64,000 bases of DNA from Pedobacter endophyticus (GTDB lineage Bacteria; Bacteroidota; Bacteroidia; Sphingobacteriales; Sphingobacteriaceae). Location: the NCBI RefSeq assembly GCF_015679185.1, contig NZ_CP064939.1, positions 806,001 to 870,000 on the forward strand, in the 5' to 3' direction. Position 1 is the first letter of the stretch, and each line of letters begins with the position of its first letter. Positions 8,978 to 17,980 of the stretch are shown here, piece after piece. The translations under genes were made by a program, and so were the position numbers. Below the pieces are notes generated by a model that saw only the letters and a program-made list of their open reading frames with translations, was not told where the DNA came from and made no database searches.

Positions 8978-10132
8978 TTATTTAGGGTTTACAATGATTT
9001 TGCCCTGATAAACTTTGCAGTGAATACCAGTGTAGGCGAGCATTTCAATGAGCTTGTTTACCTCTGCGTTTCTTGGCATTTTTCCGCTGTATTCTTTGGT
9101 AGGTATTTTGCCGTTGTAGGTAACTTCGGTATCATACCAGCGAGAAATTTGCCTCATAACAGATTGCAAATCTGCCCTTTCAAATTGGAAATATCCGTTT
9201 TTCCAGGCGATTACGGCGTCGAGGTCATCCACTTCTTTAAGTTTAATCAGATCGGATGTTTTGTAAGTACTCGCTTGTTGGCCAGGCAGTATAAGTTGCT
9301 TTTCTTTGCCTTTGCTCAGCTCAATTGAGCCTTCGAGCAGCGTTGTGCGCTGGCATTCTTCATCGTCGTACGCATTAACATTGAAATGGGTTCCCAGTAC
9401 CTTAATGCTTGTTTGATTGGTATTAACGATAAACGGTTTGGACTTATCTTTAGAAACTTCGAAATAAACCTCACCTGTTATTTGCACCTTACGGGTATTG
9501 TTTGCAAAAATTGTCGGGAACTTGATCGATGAATTGGCGTTTAACCAAACATCGGTACCGTCGACTAAAATTAAATGATATTGCCCTCCCCTTGGCGTTG
9601 TTATGGTATTGTATTTGACTTCTTGTGTATTGCTCTGCCCTGTAAATTTGTAAATGAGTTCGCCGCTTTTTGTTTTTGTAATCTCAACGCCGGGCTGATC
9701 GGCCACCTGCCCATCGGCGGCCTCATTTAAAACGATCTGGGAGCCATCGGCCAAATGCAAAATGGCATTATCGCCCCCGGGTTTAATTTGTTTGGTTTTT
9801 GAGAATTGATTGGAGGCTACAAAGTTTGTGTCTGTTTTTGCAAAATACAGGTAAGTACCGCCAACCAGAACGAGAAAAAGAATGGCTGCTTTAAACAACC
9901 ATGACTGGTAAAGTTTGAAAGTTCTTTTTTGCGGAGGTGTTTGCCCTGAACCTATTCTTAATTGTACGTGATCAAACATCGTTTCTTTAAGCGCCGAAAG
10001 TTCGAAACTTTCGTTGTTTGGGGTATCTCCATTTACACGCTCATACCAATCTTCTACCATCCTCCTTTCTTCGGGGCTAGCTTCGTGATTGTTGTACTTG
10101 CGCAATAAATGTTGTAGTTCTTCTTGGTTCAA
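8978..10132 (-). CDS. FecR-family anti-sigma factor / signal transducer
   Basis: A 384-residue inner-membrane regulator that holds the neighbouring ECF sigma factor and receives the signal from the STN domain of the SusC receptor. The cytoplasmic N-terminus (about 1-80, MNQEELQHLLRKYNNHEASP) precedes one membrane segment (AAILFLVLVGGTYLYFA, about 85-105). The FecR domain follows (YNTITTPRGGQYHLILVDGTDVWLNANSSI, FEVSKDKSKPFIV, VLGTHFNVNAY). A C-terminal DUF4974-type domain ends in the region GYFQFERADLQSVMRQISRWYD. It sits between sigma factor and susC on one strand, the canonical arrangement in Bacteroidota. Confidence 0.95.
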   Translation of the reverse strand: MNQEELQHLLRKYNNHEASPEERRMVEDWYERVNGDTPNNESFELSALKETMFDHVQLRIGSGQTPPQKRTFKLYQSWLFKAAILFLVLVGGTYLYFAKTDTNFVASNQFSKTKQIKPGGDNAILHLADGSQIVLNEAADGQVADQPGVEITKTKSGELIYKFTGQSNTQEVKYNTITTPRGGQYHLILVDGTDVWLNANSSIKFPTIFANNTRKVQITGEVYFEVSKDKSKPFIVNTNQTSIKVLGTHFNVNAYDDEECQRTTLLEGSIELSKGKEKQLILPGQQASTYKTSDLIKLKEVDDLDAVIAWKNGYFQFERADLQSVMRQISRWYDTEVTYNGKIPTKEYSGKMPRNAEVNKLIEMLAYTGIHCKVYQGKIIVNPK

Positions 10133-10524
10133 AATAGCGGGCGTTTATTGGTTATCCGATATTGAATTGAAAAGTACTATATGAGGAGTTGATTTTTTTT
10201 GAATGGATTGAAAATCCATAGCCATTTGGTCGAGATTGCAAATCTCGACCAGCAACAGGATGAGAACGATCGTCATTGCGAGGCACGAAGCAATCTCATT
10301 TTGGTCAAGATTACAAATCTCGACCAACAACAGGATAAGAACGATCGTCATTGCGAGGCACGAAGCAATCTCTTTATCAGATTGCTTACCGATGAAATGT
10401 TGGCACAGGTCGGCCGGCGCAAGCCCAGCCTCGCAACGATGAAAACACGCCGATCTGGTCGCCATTTTGCATTCCATCGCTTGCGGATCCTTCGTTATAC
10501 TCAGGATGACAGCGTTAAACTACG
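10133..10524. other. repeat-bearing gap between sigma and anti-sigma genes
   Basis: 392 bases without a gene. They contain the 75-bp tandem duplication listed separately. Near 10490-10511 there is also a 'ggatccttcgttatactcaggatgacag' type dispersed repeat. In related systems the two regulators are usually much closer, so the repeats appear to have expanded this gap. Confidence 0.7.
10226..10375. repeat. 75-bp tandem duplication carrying the dispersed 'cgtcattgcgaggcacgaag' repeat
   Basis: Two adjacent 75-bp copies (10226-10300, 10301-10375) differ at only a few positions. Each contains TTGGTCgAGATTgCAAATCT and the 27-bp dispersed sequence beginning CGTCATTGCGAGGCACGAAG (10271-10297 and 10346-10372), which recurs at 52628 and 53269. 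Short open frames across it on both strands are repeat artefacts. Confidence 0.85.
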
Positions 10525-11112
10525 CTAAAGATATTTGGTGATCAAAATTGTGAGCAAAGCCAACGATGAATCATAGTCTTTCACTCGATTCCTTAACCGA
10601 TTGTAAGCACTTTGAAGCTGGTTCTTTATGGTCTGTTCGGAGAGCGACAGATTGTCGGCGATCTCTTTAATAGAAAGCTCATCTTCTTTTTTGAGGATGT
10701 AAATTGCCTTCATTCGCGGTGGCATGAGCTCAATCTCCTGGTCGATTATTTTCTTAAGCTCCTTTTCGAGCAGTGTGTTTTGCGAATAATTATCACAAGC
10801 CACTTCCTTAGCGGTTACATTAATAGCATAACGTAACCTAACCTCGTCCTTTTCGTAGATTTTTAAAATCTTGTTCCTTAAAATGGCATAAAGATAAGCG
10901 AGTACACTTTTTTCAGCATCCAGCAGGTCTATCTTGTCCCAAAGGCAGATAAAAACATCTTGAACCAAATCTTGTGCGAGGTCACTGGAATGAATTTTTT
11001 TATAAGCCTGCTTGTAAAGGCTTTCCCAATAGGCATCAAATACGAGTTGAAACGCTTTTGCCTTATCCGATCTTACCAAAAGGAAAAAATTACTTTCTAA
11101 TTCTCCATTCAT
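10525..11112 (-). CDS. ECF RNA polymerase sigma-70 factor (FecI-like)
   Basis: A 195-residue extracytoplasmic-function sigma factor. Region 2 is at about 15-80 (AFQLVFDAYWESLYKQAYKK, SDLAQDLVQDVFICLWDK). Region 4 is at about 130-180 (MPPRMKAIYILKKEDELSIK, EIADNLSLSEQTIKNQLQSA). The C-terminal hydrophobic tail LALLTILITKYL is common in the Bacteroidota subgroup. It heads the unit sigma-FecR-SusC-SusD and is expected to switch on susCD when the receptor binds its ligand. If the susC truncation is real, signal input to this factor may be altered. Confidence 0.95.
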   Translation of the reverse strand: MNGELESNFFLLVRSDKAKAFQLVFDAYWESLYKQAYKKIHSSDLAQDLVQDVFICLWDKIDLLDAEKSVLAYLYAILRNKILKIYEKDEVRLRYAINVTAKEVACDNYSQNTLLEKELKKIIDQEIELMPPRMKAIYILKKEDELSIKEIADNLSLSEQTIKNQLQSAYNRLRNRVKDYDSSLALLTILITKYL

Positions 11113-11507
11113 ATCGCGCTACAAACTGCAGGTTAAACAACATATATTTGGTAACTGGGAAAGACTTAATCGGAAAATTGCCGGGTTTGTTATCATTAAA
11201 CAAATTAACAACCCCGGCATTAACCTATTGTAAATTTAATAAAATATTTGACGATTAAGTATTTGTAAAAAATTAACCTGAAATATTTCCTGCGCCGTGT
11301 TGTAAAGCTTACAGATCCGTTATCCAACCATCGACGTTATATTGCATCTCTCTTAAATTCAATAGCTTATCGTGTTGAGGCACAGCCCGTCCTAATGAAG
11401 TTAAGCCCCTTAGCTGTCCGTCTGAGCGGAGTCGAAGACCTTTTTTATAGAATAAAAGAAAAGTATCTGTCCTTCGACTCCGCTACCATTGACGTTTCAG
11501 CACAACT
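11113..11507. other. intergenic region with an inverted repeat
   Basis: 395 bases without a gene. The region just above 11112 must hold the sigma-factor promoter, but I cannot fix its elements. At about 11424-11488 the sequences GAGCGGAGTCGAAGA and TCCTTCGACTCCGCT form an imperfect inverted repeat of the dispersed 'tcgaag' type. It may serve as a weak terminator for the glycosidase gene ending at 11508. Confidence 0.5.
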
Positions 11508-12860
11508 TTAATAATCGTCATTCAAGGCAAAAATCGGTTTTCTGCTCATCCATTTCCCTCCGGTAAAATCAGGGAAATCGACGGTTTCGTTGCCCATTTC
11601 AATCGATTGCTCACTTAATGGAGTAATTGCGCTCCATGCTGCTGCATCGTAAACATCCAATGGTGTGGGCTCATTTCGTTTTGCCGCCTCAATAAATGCA
11701 TGTATCACAAAAAAGTCCATACCGCCGTGGCCTGCGCCTTGCGCATCGTTGCCATATTTTTTCCAGAGCGGGTGATCGTATTTCTCCAACCATTGTTTGG
11801 CATCATCCCAGGTATGCGGTTTGCTTACACCCTCAACATATACGCTCTTGTTTACATCCATCCACAAACCCTTGGTTCCCTGAAAACGGAAGCCTAACGA
11901 ATACGGACGTGGTAAATTTGTATCATGCTGTAAAATAATCGTTTCGCCATTGGCGCAACCAATTGTTGTGGTAACAATATCCCCCAATCTAAAATTAACC
12001 TTTGCATTTGGATGTGATGCACCGCCTTTCTCAACGATATAATTATGCAGGCCACGAGATTTAGTGGCGAAAGAGTTCAATTTCAAAAATCGGTTTCCTC
12101 TGTTTATATCGATGCATTGCGCAACAGGGCCAATGCCATGGGTAGGATAAAGATCGCCATTGCGGTAAACGGAATGATTGGTTCTCCACTTGGCCTCAGA
12201 AAAGGCTTTCTCGCCAAACTCAACACCGTGTCCGTACGGGTGTACGCCATCATTAAATTTAACTTCTCTTAAATCGTGTTGGTAGCCACCCTGAAAGTGA
12301 ATCATTTCGCCAAAAATGCCCTGGCGTACCATGTTCAGTGCAGCAAGAACGTCTCTGCGATAACAAACGTTTTCGAGCATCATCACATGTGCGTCGTTTT
12401 TCTCTGCCGCATGCACAACATCCCAGTGATCTTGCAGGTTTATGCCTAAAATAACCTCTGTAGCAACGTACTTTATGCCGGCATCAATGGCTGCTAAAAT
12501 CATCGGCTTATGTAGTTCCCAGGGAGTAGCAATAATTACTGCTTTTACGCCTTTGGTTTCAAGCATCTTTTTCCACGCGTTTTCATCGCCCGTAAAAATC
12601 TTCGGCATCGGCTTTCCGCTTTTGGCAATTATCGCTTTGCTCATCTGCAACATCTTATCATCTACATCGCAAATGGCAACAAGGTCTACATCATTTCTTT
12701 TAAGTAAAAGGTCGAGGTGGTTCTGACCTCTTAGCCCCACTCCAATCATCACTACTTTAATTTTCTCAGCGGCCTGCGAGGCAAAGATAGACTGATCGGG
12801 AATGGTTGCAAAAGCTGCAGTGGTTAAGCCAGCATTTCTTACAAATTGTCTTCTATTCAT
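11508..12860 (-). CDS. GH109-family NAD-dependent glycosidase (Gfo/Idh/MocA fold), exported
   Basis: A 450-residue protein with a Tat-like N-terminus (MNRRQFVRNAGLTTAAFA) and a Rossmann domain (IKVVMIGVGLRGQNHLDLLL). Long motifs match the GH109 alpha-N-acetylgalactosaminidase family: LENVCYRRDVLAALNMVR, FGEKAFSEAKWRTNH, NGDLYPTHGIGP, GHGGMDFF and a C-terminal FALNDDY. GH109 enzymes use tightly bound NAD+ in a redox-assisted cleavage of alpha-GalNAc and some other glycosides. The gene is divergent from a LacI regulator. Length matches the family (~445). The actual sugar is not determined by sequence. Confidence 0.9.
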   Translation of the reverse strand: MNRRQFVRNAGLTTAAFATIPDQSIFASQAAEKIKVVMIGVGLRGQNHLDLLLKRNDVDLVAICDVDDKMLQMSKAIIAKSGKPMPKIFTGDENAWKKMLETKGVKAVIIATPWELHKPMILAAIDAGIKYVATEVILGINLQDHWDVVHAAEKNDAHVMMLENVCYRRDVLAALNMVRQGIFGEMIHFQGGYQHDLREVKFNDGVHPYGHGVEFGEKAFSEAKWRTNHSVYRNGDLYPTHGIGPVAQCIDINRGNRFLKLNSFATKSRGLHNYIVEKGGASHPNAKVNFRLGDIVTTTIGCANGETIILQHDTNLPRPYSLGFRFQGTKGLWMDVNKSVYVEGVSKPHTWDDAKQWLEKYDHPLWKKYGNDAQGAGHGGMDFFVIHAFIEAAKRNEPTPLDVYDAAAWSAITPLSEQSIEMGNETVDFPDFTGGKWMSRKPIFALNDDY

Positions 12861-12957
12861 TTTGTTTAGTTGTTTTTTTAAGGGATTATCTGGATAAGGT
12901 ATCGAATATATTGATATTTAAGGTGGCTTTAAAGGAAATGAATCAAAAAAATCAACG

Positions 12958-12967
12958 CAAACGTTTG
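12958..12967. promoter_or_regulatory. candidate LacI-family operator (CAAACGTTTG)
   Basis: A perfect 10-bp palindrome in the divergent gap between the glycosidase and the LacI gene. It sits just upstream of the lacI promoter element at 12970. An identical palindrome lies at 14050-14059, just past the lacI stop. The central CG dyad is typical of LacI-family operators. Autoregulation and control of the glycosidase are inferred. Confidence 0.6.
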
Positions 12968-12969
12968 AT

Positions 12970-12977
12970 TAATTTTG
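12970..12977 (+). promoter_or_regulatory. Bacteroidota -7 element upstream of the LacI gene
   Basis: TAATTTTG matches the Bacteroidota -7 consensus TAnnTTTG exactly and lies 42 bases before the ATG at 13020. No clear -33 TTTG is seen at the usual spacing. Confidence 0.5.
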
Positions 12978-13019
12978 TATTATTACCAATAGAAGAAAAT
13001 AATGTAGTTTAGCAACGAA

Positions 13020-14042
13020 ATGGGGTCGAAACCAACAACAATTAAAGAAATTGCCAGAATCTTGAATATTTCTCCGTCTAGTGTATCCAGAGGCTTACAC
13101 GATCATCCGAGTATTGGAGCTGTTACGCGAGAAAAGATTAAACAACTGGCCAAATCGCTAAACTACGAGCCAAACAACGCTGCTATTCTCTTTCAGAAGG
13201 GGAAAACGTATACCATCGGCGTAATCTTGCCCGAGCTTTCGGAGCATTTCTTTTCAATAGCCATTTCGGCAATTGAGGATGAAGCGCTTAAAAAGAACTA
13301 TACCGTTATTTTTGCGCAATCGCACGATAATTACGATCAGGAAGTGAAACTGGTCGAAAAAATGAAAATGCAACGAGTAGATGGGCTGTTGGTATCGATA
13401 AGTAAAGATACTTCTAAGTTTGACCACTTTGAAAAACTAAACGCCTTTAATATTCCCGTTGTTTTTTTCGATAGAATACCCCCGTTTAAAAACGTACATT
13501 ATGTAGCTTGCAGCCTCGAAAGTGCAACTATTGAGGCTATCAATTATCTCCTGAAAAAAGGACATAGAAATATAGGAATGATTAATGGCCCGACTACGTT
13601 GTACGCAAGTGAAGAACGCAAAGAAGGTTATATCCAGGCCATTACCTTTAACCGCTTAAAATTCGATCCCGCACTCGTTGTCAATTGCGATTTAACTGAA
13701 AAGGGCACTATTGATGCTGCCGACCAATTGCTTAATTATAAAAGAAAACCAACTGCCATTGTTGCATTTAACGATTACGTAGCGCTGTTTTTAATCAAGT
13801 ACTTCAAAAAACTGAACGTAGTTAATGATTTCGATGTGGTAAGTTATGCCAATTTGCCAATTATCAGCTATTTAGATAACTCGCCCGTTGCCTCTGTTGA
13901 GCAACATCCGTATTTGCAGGGACAAAAAGCAGCAAACATTCTGCTAGACCTGATTAATAGTCCGAAACAAGAGAACCAGGCCTTCTATAATACCATTGTA
14001 GAATCGGAATTGATTGTGAGTGACGTAACGGACGGCTATTAA
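13020..14042 (+). CDS. LacI-family transcriptional regulator
   Basis: A 340-residue DNA-binding repressor. The N-terminal helix-turn-helix TIKEIARILNISPSSVSRGL (about 6-25) and hinge region (LAKSLNYEPNNAAILFQKGK) are followed by a periplasmic-binding-protein-like sensor domain beginning YTIGVILPELSEHFFS. Divergent from the GH109 gene, so it probably senses a sugar linked to that pathway. It is flanked by two copies of CAAACGTTTG, consistent with autoregulation. Confidence 0.95.
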   Translation: MGSKPTTIKEIARILNISPSSVSRGLHDHPSIGAVTREKIKQLAKSLNYEPNNAAILFQKGKTYTIGVILPELSEHFFSIAISAIEDEALKKNYTVIFAQSHDNYDQEVKLVEKMKMQRVDGLLVSISKDTSKFDHFEKLNAFNIPVVFFDRIPPFKNVHYVACSLESATIEAINYLLKKGHRNIGMINGPTTLYASEERKEGYIQAITFNRLKFDPALVVNCDLTEKGTIDAADQLLNYKRKPTAIVAFNDYVALFLIKYFKKLNVVNDFDVVSYANLPIISYLDNSPVASVEQHPYLQGQKAANILLDLINSPKQENQAFYNTIVESELIVSDVTDGY

Positions 14043-14048
14043 AACTGC

Positions 14049-14996
14049 TCAAACGTTTGCGTTGGCTTTATTTTTCAATGCGCCGGGCAGCATATTAAAA
14101 TGTCTCTTAAATGCTGCAATAAAATGCTGGGCGTTTTTGTAACCGACTAAAAAAGCAACTTCGTTTACTGTTTTTTGCTCTTGAAGCAATAAATAATTGG
14201 CATTTTCCATTCGTAACTTAAAAATGTAACCAAATACAGTTAACCCGGTGACCTCTTTAAAGCCTTTTTTTAGCTTGTAATCATTTATTCCGGCCTTACG
14301 CGACAACTCGATCAAAGAAAACGGTTTTTGTAAATTATCCTCAACTATTTTTTTCGCCAAAGCAATTTTATTTAAATCCTCTGTTTTAAGCGTAGCTAAT
14401 TTGCTCGTTCGCTTTTGGATAAAGAAAATAATGAGGCCAAGAATTTTAGACTCCAAATAAATCCGCTCTACCCTACCCGAATAATTACACTGGGCAAGCT
14501 TCTTTAAAATCATAACCATTTGGGGCGATGTTGCCTGATTGAAGAATATTTTCCGGTGGTCGTTAAAATTCTGGTTGGTTATTTTCTTGTAGTATTCGGT
14601 GGTAAGCTGTATATAAATGTATTGTGTGCTCTCGCTCACGCTAAACACGGCGTTATTCAACTCGCCGCAGGTAACACTATGTTGGTTCGCTTTAAGCGAT
14701 AACAAATGCGTTGTCTTATTTGGCGTATAGTAATTTAAACCGCCGCTCAAACAAAAAAGAAAGCAAATATGATTTTGCGAAGCTTCGAAAGAGAAATCGA
14801 CCACACCATTGCTTCTGATTTCTGCAATCGATAAATGGATTCCGGCAAACCATTTCTCTGTTAACTTGATAGCGTAGCCGTCCATAGTTAAATCACTAAC
14901 CTTCACAGCGATATCAGTATCGGTTTCAAAATCTTTGGGCAACTCGTGGCTATAAATTAATTGGCCTGTTTGGTATTCGGAGAACTTTATTTTCAT
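14049..14996 (-). CDS. AraC-family regulator (PchR-like) of the heme/iron uptake locus
   Basis: A 315-residue regulator. The C-terminal AraC domain spans about 210-312, with two helix-turn-helix units (FSLIELSRKAGINDYKLKKG and VNEVAFLVGYKNAQHFIAAF). The N-terminal half (about 1-200) has a cupin-like sensor with the style of siderophore-responsive PchR-type regulators. It is divergent from the TonB receptor at 15095. The 98-bp gap carries two direct TGCACAA repeats one helical turn apart. The stop codon (14049-14051) overlaps the palindrome at 14050. Confidence 0.92.
   Translation of the reverse strand: MKIKFSEYQTGQLIYSHELPKDFETDTDIAVKVSDLTMDGYAIKLTEKWFAGIHLSIAEIRSNGVVDFSFEASQNHICFLFCLSGGLNYYTPNKTTHLLSLKANQHSVTCGELNNAVFSVSESTQYIYIQLTTEYYKKITNQNFNDHRKIFFNQATSPQMVMILKKLAQCNYSGRVERIYLESKILGLIIFFIQKRTSKLATLKTEDLNKIALAKKIVEDNLQKPFSLIELSRKAGINDYKLKKGFKEVTGLTVFGYIFKLRMENANYLLLQEQKTVNEVAFLVGYKNAQHFIAAFKRHFNMLPGALKNKANANV
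14050..14059. promoter_or_regulatory. second CAAACGTTTG palindrome, at the lacI/araC convergent ends
   Basis: Identical to the site at 12958-12967 and located seven bases past the lacI stop, overlapping the araC stop codon. The pair could allow looping by a tetrameric LacI protein. The coding sequence for the last residues of the AraC protein (NANV) also specifies these bases, so chance is possible. Confidence 0.4.
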
Positions 14997-15054
14997 TATT
15001 AATCCGTATTACGGCATTAAATATCCGTTTGGCGTTATCTGGTTTGATTGATTA

Positions 15055-15071
15055 TGCACAAATTTGCACAA
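15055..15071. promoter_or_regulatory. direct repeats TGCACAA, 10-bp period
   Basis: Two TGCACAA copies at 15055-15061 and 15065-15071 lie between the divergent araC and TonB-receptor starts, 24 bases before the receptor ATG. AraC-family proteins commonly bind direct repeats on one face of the helix. Binding by the adjacent regulator is inferred. Confidence 0.45.
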
Positions 15072-15094
15072 TTATTTATAATTAGTCTAAATAA

Positions 15095-17167
15095 ATGAAG
15101 ATATATTTATTATTTGCTTTAGTGTTTTGTGGATTTGTAGCTGCTGCACAGACTGGCAAGATCGATACCGCTCAGGCAAATGATTTGAAGGATGTAGTAA
15201 TCACCGCTACCCGTACCGAAAAGACCATGATGAAAGTACCAGTACCCATAGTAAGCATCACAGCAGAGGAAATTAGAAACCGCGGCATGGTCCGTTTAAA
15301 CGAAATACTGGCCGAGCAAACAGGTTTAACAATTGTAAATGATCATGGCCAGGGGGTACAAATGCAGGGTTTCGATCCTCAATACACGATGATCATGATT
15401 GATGGCGAACCTTTTATTGGCCGTACGGCAGGTACTTTGGAACTATCGAGAATTACGCTGGCCAATATCGAAAAAATCGAAATTGTTAAAGGACCCACTT
15501 CATCTCTGTATGGAAGTGATGCCATGGCGGGGGTAATTAACATCATTACCGCGAAACAAAAAAACGGGCTTAGCACCTCACTTGCTGCACGGTATGGCAC
15601 AAATGATAATGCTGATGTAAGTTTAGATTTGGCTTCGAAAACCGATAAATTGAGTATTTCTACCTTTTTAAATCGCTACAGCAGCGGCGGTTATACCCTT
15701 GGAAATAGCAGCTCGCCAACGGTTGTGCCCTTCTCAAGTTATACAGGTAACGTAAAGGTTGGTTATCAAATAAGTAGTAAGTCGAACCTCAATTTATCGG
15801 TCCGCTATTACGAAACTGATCCGCATTACGATTATTTAATCAACAATCGACCAGTGAGTGCGGATGATTCAGAACGTAACCTCAACATTAATCCCTCGTT
15901 CAATATCGATTTCAACGAAAAGGTAAAAGCAGCTTTAAGGTTTTATTATTCCAGGTATGCCACGAGATCCGATTTACAATACAAAGACGACTATTCTACT
16001 TACGACAACAGTTTTTTTACTCAAAACTTTAGCCGCGGCGAGTTTCAAACCGATTATTCGGTAATAAGCAACCTGAAATTAACTGGTGGCCTGGGCGTAC
16101 AATACGAAACGGTACAAGCAACGCGATACGAAACGTTACGATCTTTTAATTCGGGCTACGCTTACTTTCAGGCGGATTATACGCCAATTAAAAAATTAAA
16201 TGTGATTGCGGGCGGACGGTATGATCTGCATAGTGTATACCAATCGCAATTTAGCCCCAAGCTTGCTGCCAGTTATCAGCTGTTAAATAACCTCACTTTT
16301 ATTGCATCGGTTGGCAAGGGCTACAAAGCGCCCGATTTTAGGCAACTGTACCTCAATTTTACAAATCCGGTGGTGGGTTATAGCGTTTTTGGTTATGTTG
16401 ATTTAGCTGAAAGATTGACGGAGCTGCAACAAGCCGGCAAAATTGACAAAGTTTTAATCAACCCGAGTACTTTTGAAAAATTAAATGCAGAAAGTTCACT
16501 GTCTTATAATGCCGGGTTTAGATACGCAATTACGCCCAAATTGAGGCTCAACGCTAATGTATTTAGGAACAATATTAAAAACCTCATCAATACGGTAACC
16601 GTTGCTATCAAGACCGATGACCAATCGGTATTTTCTTACCGCAACGAAGATCGCGTAGTTACGCAAGGGATAGAGGCGGATCTGAGTTATACGCCTTTTA
16701 AAGCTGTGCAACTCTCAGCTGGATTTCAGTATCTAGATGCTTTTAATCAAGATCATGTAAACGCGATAAAACAAGGAAACGTTTACACCCGTGATCCGGC
16801 TACAAATGAAACAACGCTGGTAAAGCTGAGCGATTATGGTGGTTTGTACAACCGATCGAGATATATGGCAAATGCGGCAATAGCTTACAATAACAATAAG
16901 CATGGCATTTTTGGCTCGTTAAGGGCAATATATCGAGGCCGATATGGGATAAGCGATTTAGACGGCAACAACATTGTGAATATGGATAGTGAATATGTTA
17001 ATGGTTATACCCTGTTTAATGGCTCTGTTAGCAAGCTGCTAATAAAAGAACGATTACGTCTACAATTCACCGTTGATAACATCTTCAACTATAAGGATGT
17101 AAATTTCATAAGCAACTTGCCCGGCCGACTTTTTTATGGGGGCATTACTTACACATTGAATAATTAA
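15095..17167 (+). CDS. TonB-dependent heme/iron receptor (HmuR-like)
   Basis: A 690-residue outer-membrane receptor. The signal peptide MKIYLLFALVFCGFVAAAQT is followed by a TonB-box-like DLKDVVITATRTEK, the plug domain (PVPIVSITAEEIRNRGMVRL; IEIVKGPTSSLYGSDAMAGV) and a 22-strand barrel ending in FYGGITYTLNN. The partner HmuY-like lipoprotein follows 31 bases later and an AraC regulator is divergent, so heme (or heme-like iron complexes) is the probable cargo. The order receptor-then-HmuY is the reverse of the classical hmuYR order. Confidence 0.9.
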   Translation: MKIYLLFALVFCGFVAAAQTGKIDTAQANDLKDVVITATRTEKTMMKVPVPIVSITAEEIRNRGMVRLNEILAEQTGLTIVNDHGQGVQMQGFDPQYTMIMIDGEPFIGRTAGTLELSRITLANIEKIEIVKGPTSSLYGSDAMAGVINIITAKQKNGLSTSLAARYGTNDNADVSLDLASKTDKLSISTFLNRYSSGGYTLGNSSSPTVVPFSSYTGNVKVGYQISSKSNLNLSVRYYETDPHYDYLINNRPVSADDSERNLNINPSFNIDFNEKVKAALRFYYSRYATRSDLQYKDDYSTYDNSFFTQNFSRGEFQTDYSVISNLKLTGGLGVQYETVQATRYETLRSFNSGYAYFQADYTPIKKLNVIAGGRYDLHSVYQSQFSPKLAASYQLLNNLTFIASVGKGYKAPDFRQLYLNFTNPVVGYSVFGYVDLAERLTELQQAGKIDKVLINPSTFEKLNAESSLSYNAGFRYAITPKLRLNANVFRNNIKNLINTVTVAIKTDDQSVFSYRNEDRVVTQGIEADLSYTPFKAVQLSAGFQYLDAFNQDHVNAIKQGNVYTRDPATNETTLVKLSDYGGLYNRSRYMANAAIAYNNNKHGIFGSLRAIYRGRYGISDLDGNNIVNMDSEYVNGYTLFNGSVSKLLIKERLRLQFTVDNIFNYKDVNFISNLPGRLFYGGITYTLNN

Positions 17168-17198
17168 AAATTAAATTAAATATAAATCAGATAACACA

Positions 17199-17789
17199 AT
17201 GAAAACGTTTACAAAAATTTCTTCAGGATTAGTATTAGGTCTGTTAATTATGAGTTTTGCTTCATGTAAAAAAGATGAGGTTACTGAACCGGAGGTTAAG
17301 GCAGATTTAACGGTTAATAAAGTGGCCGACAAAACTGCCGATAAGAATAAAGGCGAAACCACAGTTTATTATAATTTGGCTTTAAATAAGCAAGTAAAAG
17401 ATACAGACGCCTGGGATTTAAGCTTTAAGGGTACAACTATTTCAACGAGCGCCGGTAGCTCCGCTCAACTCGTAAATGGTGTTTTTAGCGCTTATACCAC
17501 GGCTCCTACAACCGGCTTTGCAACTGGCGCTGTTGCTGGTTGGTACAAATATACTAGCACGGATGCAAAACCCAATCACGCCATTTTACCAATAGCAGGC
17601 AAAATTATCATAGTTAAAACTACAGATGGAAAATATGCAAAAGTAGAAATGATAAGCTATTATAAGGGGAATCCAGATACAAGTACTGCGGATTTTGCTG
17701 ATTATATGACTCCTGGAAAAAGACCAGCATCTCAGTACTACACCTTCAATTATGTTTACCAACCTGATGGTTCAACCAATTTGAAATAA
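17199..17789 (+). CDS. HmuY-family heme-binding lipoprotein
   Basis: A 196-residue lipoprotein. The signal ending in LIMSFASC places the acylated Cys near residue 23. The body has the HmuY pattern: TTVYYNLALNKQVKDTDAWD, LSFKGTTIST, a middle segment GWYKYTSTDAKPNHAILPIA, and YAKVEMISYYKG followed by YYTFNYVYQPDGST at the end. HmuY proteins strip heme from host proteins and hand it to an HmuR receptor. The gene directly follows the TonB receptor on the same strand and a strong terminator follows it. Confidence 0.9.
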   Translation: MKTFTKISSGLVLGLLIMSFASCKKDEVTEPEVKADLTVNKVADKTADKNKGETTVYYNLALNKQVKDTDAWDLSFKGTTISTSAGSSAQLVNGVFSAYTTAPTTGFATGAVAGWYKYTSTDAKPNHAILPIAGKIIIVKTTDGKYAKVEMISYYKGNPDTSTADFADYMTPGKRPASQYYTFNYVYQPDGSTNLK

Positions 17790-17840
17790 AATAGATAGCC
17801 CTCAAATTTTAAAAAAATATGTTTTGTTAGTTGGATAAAT

Positions 17841-17874
17841 GCTCCCCGCGATGGGGAGCTTTATCTTTTTTGGG
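17841..17874 (+). terminator. terminator after hmuY-like gene
   Basis: GCTCCCC-GCGA-TGGGGAGC stem followed by TTTATCTTTTTT, about 50 bases past the stop at 17789. Confidence 0.85.
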
Positions 17875-17980
17875 GGATGCTGATATTTTAGTCGCACATG
17901 ACGGATTTCTTCAGACTCAGGGTTCTGCTTTTCATCGCTTAGGGATTCTTCCTTCGTCAGAATGACAGTAGCGTGCTAAC

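Noticed and set aside
10145..10528. Frames of about 110 residues on both strands between sigma factor and FecR genes
   Set aside because: Both are translations of the 75-bp duplication and the 'cattgcgaggcacgaagc' repeat.
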